A stretch of 34,625 bases of DNA from the NCBI GenBank assembly GCA_017461585.1, contig JAFTYM010000026.1, positions 1-34,625 of the forward strand. Direction: 5' to 3'. The DNA is from Oscillospiraceae bacterium (lineage in GTDB: Bacteria; Bacillota; Clostridia; Oscillospirales; Oscillospiraceae). The position numbers were made by a program, and so were the translations under genes. The number at the start of each line of letters is the position of its first letter. The first letter of the stretch is position 1. Shown in pieces: positions 7,331 to 19,315 of the stretch. The notes beneath the pieces are model-generated. The model saw only the letters and a list, made by a program, of their open reading frames with translations. It searched no databases and was not told the origin of the DNA.

Positions 7331-7577
7331 TGTAGTGGGCGACGTCCTCGACGCCCCTTTTGTAAAAATTCGCATAAGCTATCAGCGCGTGCGTAGGGGA
7401 GGGTCTCTGCGCCCTCCCTTTAGCAGGCGATTCGTGAATCGCCCCTACTTGGCTTTCCCTTAGGGAGAGCTGTCACCGCAAGGTGACTGAGAGTTTTTTA
7501 TCACGGCATGGATAAATCCATGCCCTACGGGGATGCATTTTATTTGGTGCATCGTAGGGAACGGATAAACCGCTCCC
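7331..7577. repeat. Cluster of seven consecutive palindromic repeat modules
   Basis: Back-to-back hairpins fill this non-coding stretch: 7331-7364 (GGGCG/CGCCC), 7396-7418 (GGGAGGG/CCCTCCC), 7426-7443 (GGCGATTC/GAATCGCC), 7451-7493 (a double hairpin with TGTCACCGCAAGGTGACTGA), 7505-7524 (GGCATGGAT/ATCCATGCC), 7532-7553 (GATGCA/TGCATC) and 7557-7577 (GGGAACGG/CCGCTCCC). Several are joined by GTAGGG or CCCTAC words. Such mosaics are common in gut Clostridia and are presumably mobilised REP-like elements. No gene is present. Confidence 0.75.
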
Positions 7578-7590
7578 TTTACAATATTAA

Positions 7591-7900
7591 AAACGGCATG
7601 GTTTAGGGTGAACCCGATAAGAAAACATAAGGTTTTGCCTTTATCTATTCGGATATAATGCAACTTAAAAAATCCGCCAATACATACCAGTATGGGCGGA
7701 TGTTTATAAGCTGTTTCTATCTCGAATAGCTTGTGGCAAAACTGCTTGCACTTAAAAAGATAGATTTTGTTCGTAAACGAGGAAAAAAAGCGCAGTAATA
7801 CTGTATGTCTTACAAGCTTTGATAACGATGTTTACGGGCAAAGGATTTCTTTTTAAGCTTATGTTTTCTTGTCGGGTTCACCCTTTTCACCATGCCGTTT
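7591..7900 (-). terminator. Probable ATP synthase operon terminator split by the miniature element (copy 2)
   Basis: AAACGGCATGGT at 7591-7602 is perfectly complementary to ACCATGCCGTTT at 7889-7900. Read on the minus strand the hairpin starts five bases after the atpC stop, and its distal arm ends in five U, as for an intrinsic terminator. The arms are separated by the 280-bp element; without it and a TT duplication the loop would be TTTC. A GGCATGG palindrome also occurs in the neighbouring repeat cluster, so a REP-like origin is an alternative. Confidence 0.6.
7605..7884. mobile_element. 280-bp miniature inverted-repeat element, copy 2
   Basis: Same length and orientation as the copy at 2192-2471, with 19 substitutions by hand count. 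It starts AGGGTGAACCCGATAAG and ends CTTGTCGGGTTCACCCT. The terminal repeats still pair: a T-A pair in copy 1 is an A-T pair here, and one T-A has become a T-G. Internal hairpin CCGCCAATAC/GTATGGGCGG is retained with one mismatch. TT flanks both ends. Confidence 0.85.
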
Positions 7901-7905
7901 AATTA

Positions 7906-9599
<1,694 letters not shown>

Positions 9600-9614
9600 T
9601 TAGGATTCTGTTTC

Positions 9615-10451
9615 TTACGATTCTGAACCGCCGATGATCTCGGTTATCTCCTGAGTGATAGCCGCCTGTCTTGCGCGGTTGTACTGGAGGTTCAGCTTTT
9701 CGATCATCTCTGCAGCATTCTTTGTAGCGGAGTCCATTGCATTTCTGCGGGCTGAAAGCTCACATGCAAAGCTCTCGCTTACTGCTCCGTAAAGGAGACC
9801 GGATACGTATTCGGGAACCAGCGCGGAGAGCACGGCTTCCGCATTGGGAGAAAACTCCATATAGCTGCCCATTTCAGCGCCCTCTCCGCTGTTTAAGGGG
9901 AGGATTCGCTTTACATCCGGTGTCTGGGTCAGAATCGACTCATACTTGGTGTATACGATCTTGACCTCGTCATACTCACCACCGGCAAACTTTTCGGCAA
10001 TCTCATGTCCAAGCTTTGCACACTGTAAAACAGTCATATCCTCTGTGGAGACGTATTCGTCCGTCACCACATTATAGCCGCGTCTTGCGCAGTGTTCCCC
10101 TGCCTTTTTACCTACGGGGATAACGTCTGCATCAACGCCTTGACTCTCAGCAAGAAGAAGCTTGAAAACGTTGTTGTTGTAGCCGCCGGCAAGACCGCGG
10201 TCTCCGGCGATAACCACGAGGCAAACCTTATTTACCTCACGGCTTCGAACATAGACATTGTCTTTGGTTTCCGGTGAGAGCAGATTGGAAAACGCCGCTT
10301 CCATTTCATTAAAATAAGCGCGGCCGTTTACCATATTTGCCGTAGCACGTCTGAGCTTTGACGAGGCCACAAGCTCCATAGCCTTCGTCATATGCTTGGT
10401 AGAGTTTACACTTCGGAGGCGGTTTTTAATTTTTCTGCCGTTCATGCCCAT
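9615..10451 (-). CDS. atpG: ATP synthase F1 gamma subunit
   Basis: A 278-residue rotor shaft of the F1 sector. The N-terminal coiled-coil helix (RLRSVNSTKHMTKAMELVAS) and the C-terminal helix (MIEKLNLQYNRARQAAITQEITEIIGG) that form the shaft are both clear. The middle holds the conserved GDRGLAGGYN motif. Length and both ends match the family. Start at 10451 has GGAGGTGA nine bases upstream. It lies between atpA and atpD in the usual order. Confidence 0.97.
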   Translation of the reverse strand: MGMNGRKIKNRLRSVNSTKHMTKAMELVASSKLRRATANMVNGRAYFNEMEAAFSNLLSPETKDNVYVRSREVNKVCLVVIAGDRGLAGGYNNNVFKLLLAESQGVDADVIPVGKKAGEHCARRGYNVVTDEYVSTEDMTVLQCAKLGHEIAEKFAGGEYDEVKIVYTKYESILTQTPDVKRILPLNSGEGAEMGSYMEFSPNAEAVLSALVPEYVSGLLYGAVSESFACELSARRNAMDSATKNAAEMIEKLNLQYNRARQAAITQEITEIIGGSES

Positions 10452-10470
10452 TAAAGCTCACCTCCGCATC

Positions 10471-12542
<2,072 letters not shown>

Positions 12543-12559
<17 letters not shown>

Positions 12560-13049
12560 CCATTTCCTCTATAAAGCGATTGATAAGCTCTTCATGGTCG
12601 CCCTCATTTATCTCACGGTCAAGCATTTTTTCTGCGATGCCGAGAGAGATGACGGAAATCTCATTTTTGAGCTCGTTGACCGCCTTTTTGCGCTCCTGTG
12701 CAATTTCCGCGTCTGCTCTTTTTATCATATCGTCAGCCTTGGCTTTTGCATCGCTCACGATCTCATCGCCAAGTCTGTCCGCTCTCTCCTGAGCAGCCTT
12801 TATAATATCCACAGCTTCTTCTTTTGCATGTGCCAGTTTTTCATCGTATGCAGCTTTGCTTGCCTCGGCATCTGCCTTTGCCGTTTCTGCATCATCGTAG
12901 ATCCGGTCAACTTCTGCCTGACGCTGTTCCATAACCTTTTCAATGGGTTTGAACAGGAAATGTTTTAAAACTGCAAACAGAGCAATTGTGTTAAGAAGTG
13001 TGAAAATTGCAGTAAACGGATTTACACCAAGTAATTCCTCAAATCCCAC
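12543..13049 (-). CDS. atpF: ATP synthase F0 b subunit
   Basis: A 168-residue peripheral stalk subunit. It has one N-terminal membrane helix (FTAIFTLLNTIALFAVLKHF) followed by a long charged coiled-coil rich in Ala, Glu, Lys and Asp, as expected for the dimeric stator. Only one b-type gene is present, so the stalk should be a b homodimer. The start is GTG at 13049 with AGGAG eight bases before it. It lies between atpE and atpH in the standard order. Confidence 0.95.
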
Positions 13050-13088
13050 TTTCTTTACTCCTTTCTTACGGAATTCGGAAAGCTTTGT

Positions 13089-13337
<249 letters not shown>

Positions 13338-13391
13338 TTAAAAATTCCTCCTAAAATATATAAGTTGTTTATTTAAATTTTTATTGATGAC

Positions 13392-14270
13392 TTAATTGTT
13401 TTCTTCCGGAGGCGGACACGCACCGGAGATATAGACCATGTTCAGAAGTGTAAATACAAAAGCCTGTATAAAGCCGGAGAACAGGTCAAAGTATACGGAA
13501 AATACAGCGGGAATACCAAACTGGAGAATGGGTACATCCACAAGAATTGCCGTATACTGCAAAATTCCAAATACTGCGAGAACGGCAAAAACGATACCCA
13601 CGATTTTCTTAAGGAGCTTTTTCTTTTCGCTCTTTAATCCCCATACAAAAAGGGCAGCACCGAGAACAATCATAATTATCGGAATAACTATTGTTCCGGA
13701 TATTGCATTCAGCAAAAGTGTTGAAGCCACGCTGAGTGCTGCGTAAAGTATCGTTGTAATAATACCGCCGCCGGCTACGTTACCGAAGTGACGGAAGCCC
13801 ATTGAAATAGGCTGCGCCACATCACCGACGATGTTAAGGGGATTTAAATAGTTTTTGATCCAGCTTACAAATCCGCCGTTTTTGATATTGTGGTACGCGA
13901 TGATAACAGATGTCATTATCGCCCAGACAAGAACAACGTTCACGTCCGCTGTCGCAGATCTCAAAAAGCCTGTAAGACCGATATAAGAGCCGAATATTGA
14001 CGAAAGGAAAATCGTGGCGATATAGGGCAGCCAATGTGCGTTGTGTTCACCCATTGTGTCAACCAACAGACCACGGAGCATAAGGATAAGTTTTTCAACC
14101 AATGCCTGTAACTTTCCTGGTCTTATACTCAGGTTTCGTCCGATAACTATTCCCGCAACAGCAAGTATTAAAGATACAAGAAACAGAGACACAACCGTCT
14201 GTGTTATGTTTATACCGCCGAAGATGGGTATGGTGAAGTATATATATGCACCGGTTACGCTTACATCCAT
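13392..14270 (-). CDS. atpB: ATP synthase F0 a subunit
   Basis: A 292-residue membrane stator subunit providing the ion half-channels against the c ring. The essential arginine is in PISMGFRHFGNVAGGG, and the last helix FIQAFVFTLLNMVYISG matches the conserved C-terminal helix. Between the two lies an extra, Lys-rich hydrophilic stretch, SEKKKLLKKI, making the protein somewhat longer than the usual 220-270 residues. The gene follows the atpI-like gene with two bases between, and precedes atpE. Confidence 0.96.
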   Translation of the reverse strand: MDVSVTGAYIYFTIPIFGGINITQTVVSLFLVSLILAVAGIVIGRNLSIRPGKLQALVEKLILMLRGLLVDTMGEHNAHWLPYIATIFLSSIFGSYIGLTGFLRSATADVNVVLVWAIMTSVIIAYHNIKNGGFVSWIKNYLNPLNIVGDVAQPISMGFRHFGNVAGGGIITTILYAALSVASTLLLNAISGTIVIPIIMIVLGAALFVWGLKSEKKKLLKKIVGIVFAVLAVFGILQYTAILVDVPILQFGIPAVFSVYFDLFSGFIQAFVFTLLNMVYISGACPPPEENN

Positions 14271-14272
14271 TC

Positions 14273-14671
14273 TTACTCATCACCTTTCTTTCTGAAGAAT
14301 TCACCCACACTTAAAACAGGGCGTACAAAAACAAGTGGAAGAACAAGAGCCAAACGATTGCAAATTCCGCTTTTTGCGAGAGCAAACAAAATTACAAAAA
14401 GGACAAGATACCGAAGTATCATTGAGGATTTCAGCACACCTTGTCCGCCCTTGACGTTCTGCTGTTCCGCCTTATCCGCAGCAAGGCTTGCGCCTATTGC
14501 CATGAAGAAAAAATTCAGTATTGCCAAAAGCAAGCCGAAAATTCCGCCCAGCAGAACTTTTTGATCAAACTTTCCCAAAAGGGCAAAAATTCCGAACATA
14601 ACAGCTACACAGATAACCTCTCCTACAGCTATTATTGCGGTTTCTTTGAAAACTATTTTTCGTGAATCCAT
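14273..14671 (-). CDS. atpI: ATP synthase subunit I-like membrane protein
   Basis: A 132-residue protein with four hydrophobic segments and no other recognised domain. Its position as first gene of the operon, its size and topology fit AtpI, which in other bacteria helps assemble the c ring, particularly in Na+ ATP synthases. Sequence conservation in this family is poor, so the call leans on context. GGAGG lies before the ATG at 14671, and a strong promoter lies 57 bp further upstream. Confidence 0.8.
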   Translation of the reverse strand: MDSRKIVFKETAIIAVGEVICVAVMFGIFALLGKFDQKVLLGGIFGLLLAILNFFFMAIGASLAADKAEQQNVKGGQGVLKSSMILRYLVLFVILFALAKSGICNRLALVLPLVFVRPVLSVGEFFRKKGDE

Positions 14672-14727
14672 TTCTCGCCTCCGCGAAAGCTTTTGAATGT
14701 AAAAATTGCAAAAACTCTAACTTAATT

Positions 14728-14756
14728 TTTATACCATTTTCTGTACTTTGTGTCAA
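14728..14756 (-). promoter_or_regulatory. Strong sigma-A promoter of the ATP synthase operon
   Basis: On the minus strand TTGACA (14751-14756) and TATAAA (14728-14733) are separated by exactly 17 bp, placing transcription start near 14721 and about 50 nt upstream of atpI. This is one of the best promoter matches in the window. Confidence 0.85.
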
Positions 14757-14801
14757 CTTAATACTACTTTATACTATAAAATAACAGAACTCATAAAATT
14801 C

Positions 14802-14833
14802 AAGGGACACCGTCTACATGGTGTCCCTTTTTT
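14802..14833. terminator. Hairpin terminator after the zinc-ribbon gene
   Basis: AAGGGACACC and GGTGTCCCTT form a 10-bp stem with an eight-base loop. The T run is best on the plus strand; on the minus strand, the direction needed for the gene ending at 14835, the tail is TTGAATTTT. Confidence 0.7.
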
Positions 14834-14834
14834 G

Positions 14835-15545
14835 TTATCTGACAACTACGTAAAGTTCTATTGTCTTATCGTTTACTGTGAGGGAAAGCTTGGCTGTGCC
14901 CTTGCCTACAGCTGTAAATTCACCTGTCTGCAAAATTACGAAAACATTGTCGTCACTTGTCTCCCAAAGGACTTCTGCATCTTCAAAATCGGGTACTGCA
15001 ACGTAGCTGAATTTGATTACATCGCCAACATTTGCAGTAAAGTCCTGCTGAGGCTCTGTAGACCATGGATTTGTGATATAAAGTGTATTTACGGCAGTAG
15101 ATACATCAGGAACATCAACATTGCTTCCGACGTCGGCATCTGCGCCGGCATCGGCATCTGCATCACCTTCGTCATCACCCTCTGTACCTGTATCATCGCC
15201 TGCATCGGAGCCGTCGTCTGTTCCTTCATCGTCACCTGCGCCGACACCTTCAACATTTGTTACGCCGTCGCTGTCTGCGATGTTGCCGCCCTGATTTGTC
15301 TCCTGATTCTCATTTCCCGCGTCAGGCTGCTCACCTGTTACGTTCGTTGCAATAACTGCAATAACGGCAACGATGAGGACAACTACAAGAATAAGACCGA
15401 TAATAAGGCGGCCTGTGGAATTATCATTATCCCTTGCGTGCTTTCCGCGCTTGCCGCGTCTTGCTCCGCAGTAGGGGCATCTTGCTCTTAAACCGGAATA
15501 GCGTCTGTCACATCTTCCGCATTTTACATCTGAGAAAAGTCCCAT
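14835..15545 (-). CDS. Zinc-ribbon membrane-anchored protein with Ig-like C-terminal domain
   Basis: A 236-residue protein in four parts. Residues 9-26 hold two CxxC pairs (CGRC, CPYC), a zinc ribbon. A basic stretch (GARRGKRGKHARD) precedes a single membrane helix (LIIGLILVVVLIVAVIAVI). Next is an acidic Asp/Gly/Ala low-complexity linker of about 70 residues. The last 85 residues (GDVIKFSYVAVPDFEDAEVLWETSDDNVFVI, then GKGTAKLSLTV) resemble a bacterial Ig-like Big2 domain. The zinc ribbon should be cytoplasmic and the Ig domain outside. Such architectures occur widely in Clostridia, but the function is unknown. GGAGGG precedes the ATG. It sits just upstream of the ATP synthase operon on the same strand. 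Confidence 0.8.
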   Translation of the reverse strand: MGLFSDVKCGRCDRRYSGLRARCPYCGARRGKRGKHARDNDNSTGRLIIGLILVVVLIVAVIAVIATNVTGEQPDAGNENQETNQGGNIADSDGVTNVEGVGAGDDEGTDDGSDAGDDTGTEGDDEGDADADAGADADVGSNVDVPDVSTAVNTLYITNPWSTEPQQDFTANVGDVIKFSYVAVPDFEDAEVLWETSDDNVFVILQTGEFTAVGKGTAKLSLTVNDKTIELYVVVR

Positions 15546-15668
15546 ATATTAACCCTCCGGGAATTAAATTTGTATACATAACAACAAAATATTTTACATT
15601 AAAACCCTTTTTCCGTCAACAGATTTCCCTTCCGAACTCCGTTAACAATTCGTAAATTTACAAACAAT

Positions 15669-16829
15669 TTATGCTTTACCGTCAAAACTTATCTGCGTTG
15701 CATAGTCTGCTCCGCGTCTTGAAAGCTCCTCATCTATTATCCATTTGAAGTTGCCGCACTCGTTGAGCATATCGTAGGGAACATCCATAACAAATACCAG
15801 CTTGGATTTCTCTCCGTCCCGCACGATCCTCAGATCATGGATGGAAAGTCTGTCTGATATTCCGCTGACGATATCCTCCACCGCCGCTTTCGCGTGTCGC
15901 CACTCCTCGTCATTTTCCGAAACGGGGTCATAGTGTATGACAAGGTTAACATTCATTAACTCAAGGGCATCATGTTCCATATCGTCGATTATCTCATGAG
16001 CCACAACAGGGTCTACCAATGCGCTTAGCTCAACATGGGCAGAGGCAAAGCGCTTTCCTGCGCCGTAATCGTGGATAAGCAGGTCGTGTATTCCCAACAC
16101 CTTTTCGTGGGAGAGCACAAGCTGTCTTATGCGCTCTGTGAGATCGGGATCAGCTTCTCCCAAAAGGGGGGAAATCGTCTCTCTCGCCGTGGTATAACCT
16201 GAATACAGGATAAACAGCGCAACAGCCGCACCGACCCAGCCGTCGATGCTGACCTTGAAAGCATACTCTGCAACGCAGCCTAAGAGAACGGCTGCAGTTG
16301 TGATAACGTCGTTTCTGCTGTCTGTTGCCGCAGCTTTAAGGGCGGTGGAATCTATCTTCTTTCCCACATGTGAGTAGAATGCGGTCATCCATATTTTTAT
16401 TGCTGCGGAAATTGCCAGCAGAATAAATATAAGTATTGAAAAATCAAGAGATTCGGGAGCAGCGATCTTCTCAACGGAAGATCTCATAAGGTTTGCTCCA
16501 ACAACAAAAATAAATACGGTGACAACTATGCCCGCAAGGTATTCATATCTGGCGTGTCCGTAAGGGTGGTGCTTATCCGCAGGCTTCTGCGCCATACGAA
16601 ACCCCACCAGCGTCATTGCAGACGCGGCAACATCCGATATGCTGTTGAAGGCGTCACCGATAATGGACACAGAGCCTGCCGCAATACCTGCCGTGAGCTT
16701 CAGAACCACCAGCAGAAAGTTACATATCATGCCAACAGTTCCTGCGGCATTTCCAACCTTCAGTCGTGCTTCGGGACTTGTTATATCACCGTGCTTTTTT
16801 GTAAGCATTTTAATAATAAGCTTTGTCAA
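15669..16829 (-). CDS. Cation diffusion facilitator family transporter
   Basis: A 386-residue membrane protein that exports divalent metals (Zn2+, Fe2+, Mn2+ or similar) by H+ antiport. It has six predicted helices. The transmembrane metal site appears as the DxxxD-type motif GDAFNSISDVAAS in helix 2, and the HHPYGHARYEY loop is typical of the family. The C-terminal 170 residues are longer than in FieF/CzcD and seem to hold two ferredoxin-like cytoplasmic domains (HAKAAVEDIVSGISDRLSI in the second). Start is TTG at 16829 with GGAGGT eight bases upstream; the next ATG is at 16808. Metal specificity is not readable. Confidence 0.9.
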   Translation of the reverse strand: MTKLIIKMLTKKHGDITSPEARLKVGNAAGTVGMICNFLLVVLKLTAGIAAGSVSIIGDAFNSISDVAASAMTLVGFRMAQKPADKHHPYGHARYEYLAGIVVTVFIFVVGANLMRSSVEKIAAPESLDFSILIFILLAISAAIKIWMTAFYSHVGKKIDSTALKAAATDSRNDVITTAAVLLGCVAEYAFKVSIDGWVGAAVALFILYSGYTTARETISPLLGEADPDLTERIRQLVLSHEKVLGIHDLLIHDYGAGKRFASAHVELSALVDPVVAHEIIDDMEHDALELMNVNLVIHYDPVSENDEEWRHAKAAVEDIVSGISDRLSIHDLRIVRDGEKSKLVFVMDVPYDMLNECGNFKWIIDEELSRRGADYATQISFDGKA

Positions 16830-16913
16830 AAATTCTACCTCCGAATATTTGTGTTCGGATTTATAATTATAACAAAGCGCACATATTCATGTCAACGCGA
16901 ACATACTGCAGAG

Positions 16914-16949
16914 AAAAGAGGCTTTCGGGATTTTCCGAAAGCCTCTTTT
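16914..16949 (-). terminator. Intrinsic terminator of pckG
   Basis: GAGGCTTTCGG and CCGAAAGCCTC form a perfect 11-bp stem flanked by A4 and T4, five bases after the pckG stop. It can work in both directions. Confidence 0.88.
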
Positions 16950-16953
16950 ATAT

Positions 16954-18714
16954 TTATTTAAGATTTTCTTCCAGCTTGGAAAGCTCTTCACGAAGAGCTG
17001 TGGGCAGCTTGTCGCCGAACTTTGCGTAAAATTCCTTTATACCCTCCACCTCTGTCTTCCAGAGTTCCTTGTCAACGGAGAGAAGGTCGCGAAGTGTTTC
17101 AAGGGAAACTCCGGACTCTTCGAGATTGATGTCCTCAGGCTTCGGTACAAAGCCGATAGCTGTCTCGTCAGCATCCACTTCGTCGAAGCATCTTGCCATG
17201 ATCCATTCAAGAACACGCATATTGTCGCCGAAGCCGGGCCAGATGAAGTTGCCGTCATCGTCAAGTCTGAACCAGTTTACGTTGAAGATCTTGGGCTTGT
17301 TGGGAACCATCTCGCCCATGTTCAGCCAATGCTGCCAGTAGTCGCCCATGTTGTAGCCGCAGAAGGGCAGCATTGCCATGGGGTCACGGCGGACAACACC
17401 TACAGCACCTGTTGCGGCAGCGGTTGTCTCGGATGCCATAACGGAGCCGACGAATACACCGTGCTGCCAGTCACGGGACTGGTATACCAGAGGAGCGGTC
17501 TTGGCTCTTCTTCCGCCGAATACGATAGCGGAGAGAGGTACGCCCTGGGGATTGTTGAACTCAGAGGAGATGCAGGGGCAGTTTTCAGCAGGAGCTGTGA
17601 AACGGGAGTTGGGATGTGCACCCTTGGATCCATCCGTTGTGTCCCAGGGTTCGCCCTTCCAGTTGAGAGCGTTCTTGGGAGGATTCTTGTCCAAGCCTTC
17701 CCACCATACGTTGCCGTCTTCGGTTAAGACAACGTTTGTGAAGATGGAGTTTTTCTTTGTGGAAGCCAAAGCGTTGGGGTTGGACTTTGCGCTTGTACCG
17801 GGAGCAACGCCGAAGAAGCCGTTTTCGGGGTTTGTTGCCCAAAGTCTGCCGTCCTCGCCGATGCGGATCCACGCGATATCGTCGCCGACGCACCATACCT
17901 TATAGCCCTTCTTGCGGTAGAGCTCAGGCGGAATAAGCATAGCAAGGTTTGTCTTTCCGCAGGCAGAGGGGAAAGCTGCAGCAAGGTATCTTACCTCACC
18001 CTTGGGATTTTCAATACCGAGGATGAGCATGTGCTCTGCCATCCAGTTTTCCTGCTTGCCAAGGTGAGATGCGATTCTCAGAGCGAAGCACTTTTTGCCA
18101 AGAAGAACGTTTCCGCCGTAACCGGAGTTTACGGACATAATTGTGTTCTCCTCGGGGAAATGTACGATGTAGCGCTTTTCAGCGTCAAGATCTGCCTTGG
18201 AGTGGAGACCCTTGATAAAGTCGGGGCTGTCGCCAAGAGCATCATAAACTTCCTTGCCCATACGGGTCATGATAGCCATTGAGAGAACAACATAGATAGA
18301 ATCTGTGATCTCGATGCCGTACTTTGCAAAGGGAGAGCCGATAACGCTCATAGAGTAGGGGATAACATACATCGTGCGGCCCTTCATAGAGCCTGCGAAG
18401 ATGCCCATGAGCTTGTTTTTCATTTCTTGGGGATCCATCCAGTTGTTTGTGGGACCTGCATCCTCTTTATTCTTGCAGCAAATAAAGGTTCTGTCCTCAA
18501 CACGGGCAACGTCGTTAACAGCGCTGCGGTGATAATAACAGCCGGGCAGAAGCTCCTGATTCAGCTTTATCATCTCGCCTGTGGAGCATCCGATGGCACG
18601 GAGCTCTTCAAGCTGTTCTTCAGATCCGTCTATCCATACTATTGAGTCAGGCTGAACGATGGCAGCCATCTCATCTACCCAAGTAAGGACCGCTTTGTTT
18701 GTTGTAAGAGACAT
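16954..18714 (-). CDS. pckG: Phosphoenolpyruvate carboxykinase (GTP)
   Basis: A 586-residue cytosolic enzyme interconverting oxaloacetate + GTP and PEP + CO2 + GDP. The GTP-type signature is clear: the kinase-1a loop FPSACGKTNLAML with its reactive cysteine, preceded by the substrate-binding region YGGNVLLGKKCFALR and followed by CVGDDIAW and NPENGFFGVAPGTS. Length is typical of the GTP class. In fermenting gut anaerobes it often runs in the carboxylating direction, feeding oxaloacetate to reduced end products while conserving GTP; direction here is inference. AGGAGG precedes the ATG. It follows the glycosylase gene by 22 bp, so it may share a transcript with rsmA, although a local promoter cannot be excluded. 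Confidence 0.97.
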   Translation of the reverse strand: MSLTTNKAVLTWVDEMAAIVQPDSIVWIDGSEEQLEELRAIGCSTGEMIKLNQELLPGCYYHRSAVNDVARVEDRTFICCKNKEDAGPTNNWMDPQEMKNKLMGIFAGSMKGRTMYVIPYSMSVIGSPFAKYGIEITDSIYVVLSMAIMTRMGKEVYDALGDSPDFIKGLHSKADLDAEKRYIVHFPEENTIMSVNSGYGGNVLLGKKCFALRIASHLGKQENWMAEHMLILGIENPKGEVRYLAAAFPSACGKTNLAMLIPPELYRKKGYKVWCVGDDIAWIRIGEDGRLWATNPENGFFGVAPGTSAKSNPNALASTKKNSIFTNVVLTEDGNVWWEGLDKNPPKNALNWKGEPWDTTDGSKGAHPNSRFTAPAENCPCISSEFNNPQGVPLSAIVFGGRRAKTAPLVYQSRDWQHGVFVGSVMASETTAAATGAVGVVRRDPMAMLPFCGYNMGDYWQHWLNMGEMVPNKPKIFNVNWFRLDDDGNFIWPGFGDNMRVLEWIMARCFDEVDADETAIGFVPKPEDINLEESGVSLETLRDLLSVDKELWKTEVEGIKEFYAKFGDKLPTALREELSKLEENLK

Positions 18715-18736
18715 ATGTATTTCCTCCTAAGTTAAT

Positions 18737-19315
18737 TTACGGTTTTGATACAAATATATTTCCTTTTGCAGTGAACCGCCATAGCTTGTCCCTGCAATTT
18801 TCTGCGTAATCTATTCCTATGCGTTTTGATGCCTGTGTTTCAAGGCTCTCACCCGCTTCGATGTATAAAACGTCGCCCTCTACCATATCCTCATCATAGA
18901 GCTCCCGTGTTATATCCATCGCCATACAGAGTTTACCGGGACCGGAGCATAGGTTTTTCCTCTTTTCCGTTTTGCGTCTTGACTCCATGAGCGGTATTCC
19001 GTCCACGGGTTCGGCCGCTCTTATGAGAATGCACTGCGGAACGCCTTCAGGTCCTGCGGATATATTGAGGCAGTTGTACATACCGTATATCAGATAGATA
19101 TACGCCCTGCCCTTTTCTCCGTACAGCGCACGCACCCGCTCGGTTTTTCCCTTATAGCTGTGGGCGGCATCGTCTATTTCGCCCATGTAGCTTTCTGTTT
19201 CCACAATGCGAGCCTTTGTGATGCCCTCGGGGGAAACGCGCACCAGATAGTGCCCTATGAGTTCTCTTGCTGCCGCCACAGCATCGCGCTCAAAAAAGCT
19301 TCTGTCAATTCGCAT
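18737..19315 (-). CDS. mpg: DNA-3-methyladenine glycosylase (AAG/MPG type)
   Basis: A 192-residue base-excision repair enzyme that removes alkylated purines and hypoxanthine from DNA. The catalytic region is ETESYMGEIDDAAHSYKGKT, matching the family signature with the active-site glutamate. RAYIYLIYGMYNCLNI and the later GPGKLCMAM are also hallmark segments. Length is typical. Its start overlaps the last 11 bases of rsmA, so the two are translationally coupled. Confidence 0.94.
   Translation of the reverse strand: MRIDRSFFERDAVAAARELIGHYLVRVSPEGITKARIVETESYMGEIDDAAHSYKGKTERVRALYGEKGRAYIYLIYGMYNCLNISAGPEGVPQCILIRAAEPVDGIPLMESRRKTEKRKNLCSGPGKLCMAMDITRELYDEDMVEGDVLYIEAGESLETQASKRIGIDYAENCRDKLWRFTAKGNIFVSKP

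Noticed and set aside
7331-7577. Repeat cluster as a CRISPR array
   Set aside because: Modules are different palindromes of differing length without a constant repeat or unique spacers, and no cas genes are present.
14748-15491. 247-codon frame opposite the zinc-ribbon gene
   Set aside because: Cysteine- and isoleucine-rich shadow of the acidic Asp/Gly linker; overlaps the terminator and the ATP synthase promoter.
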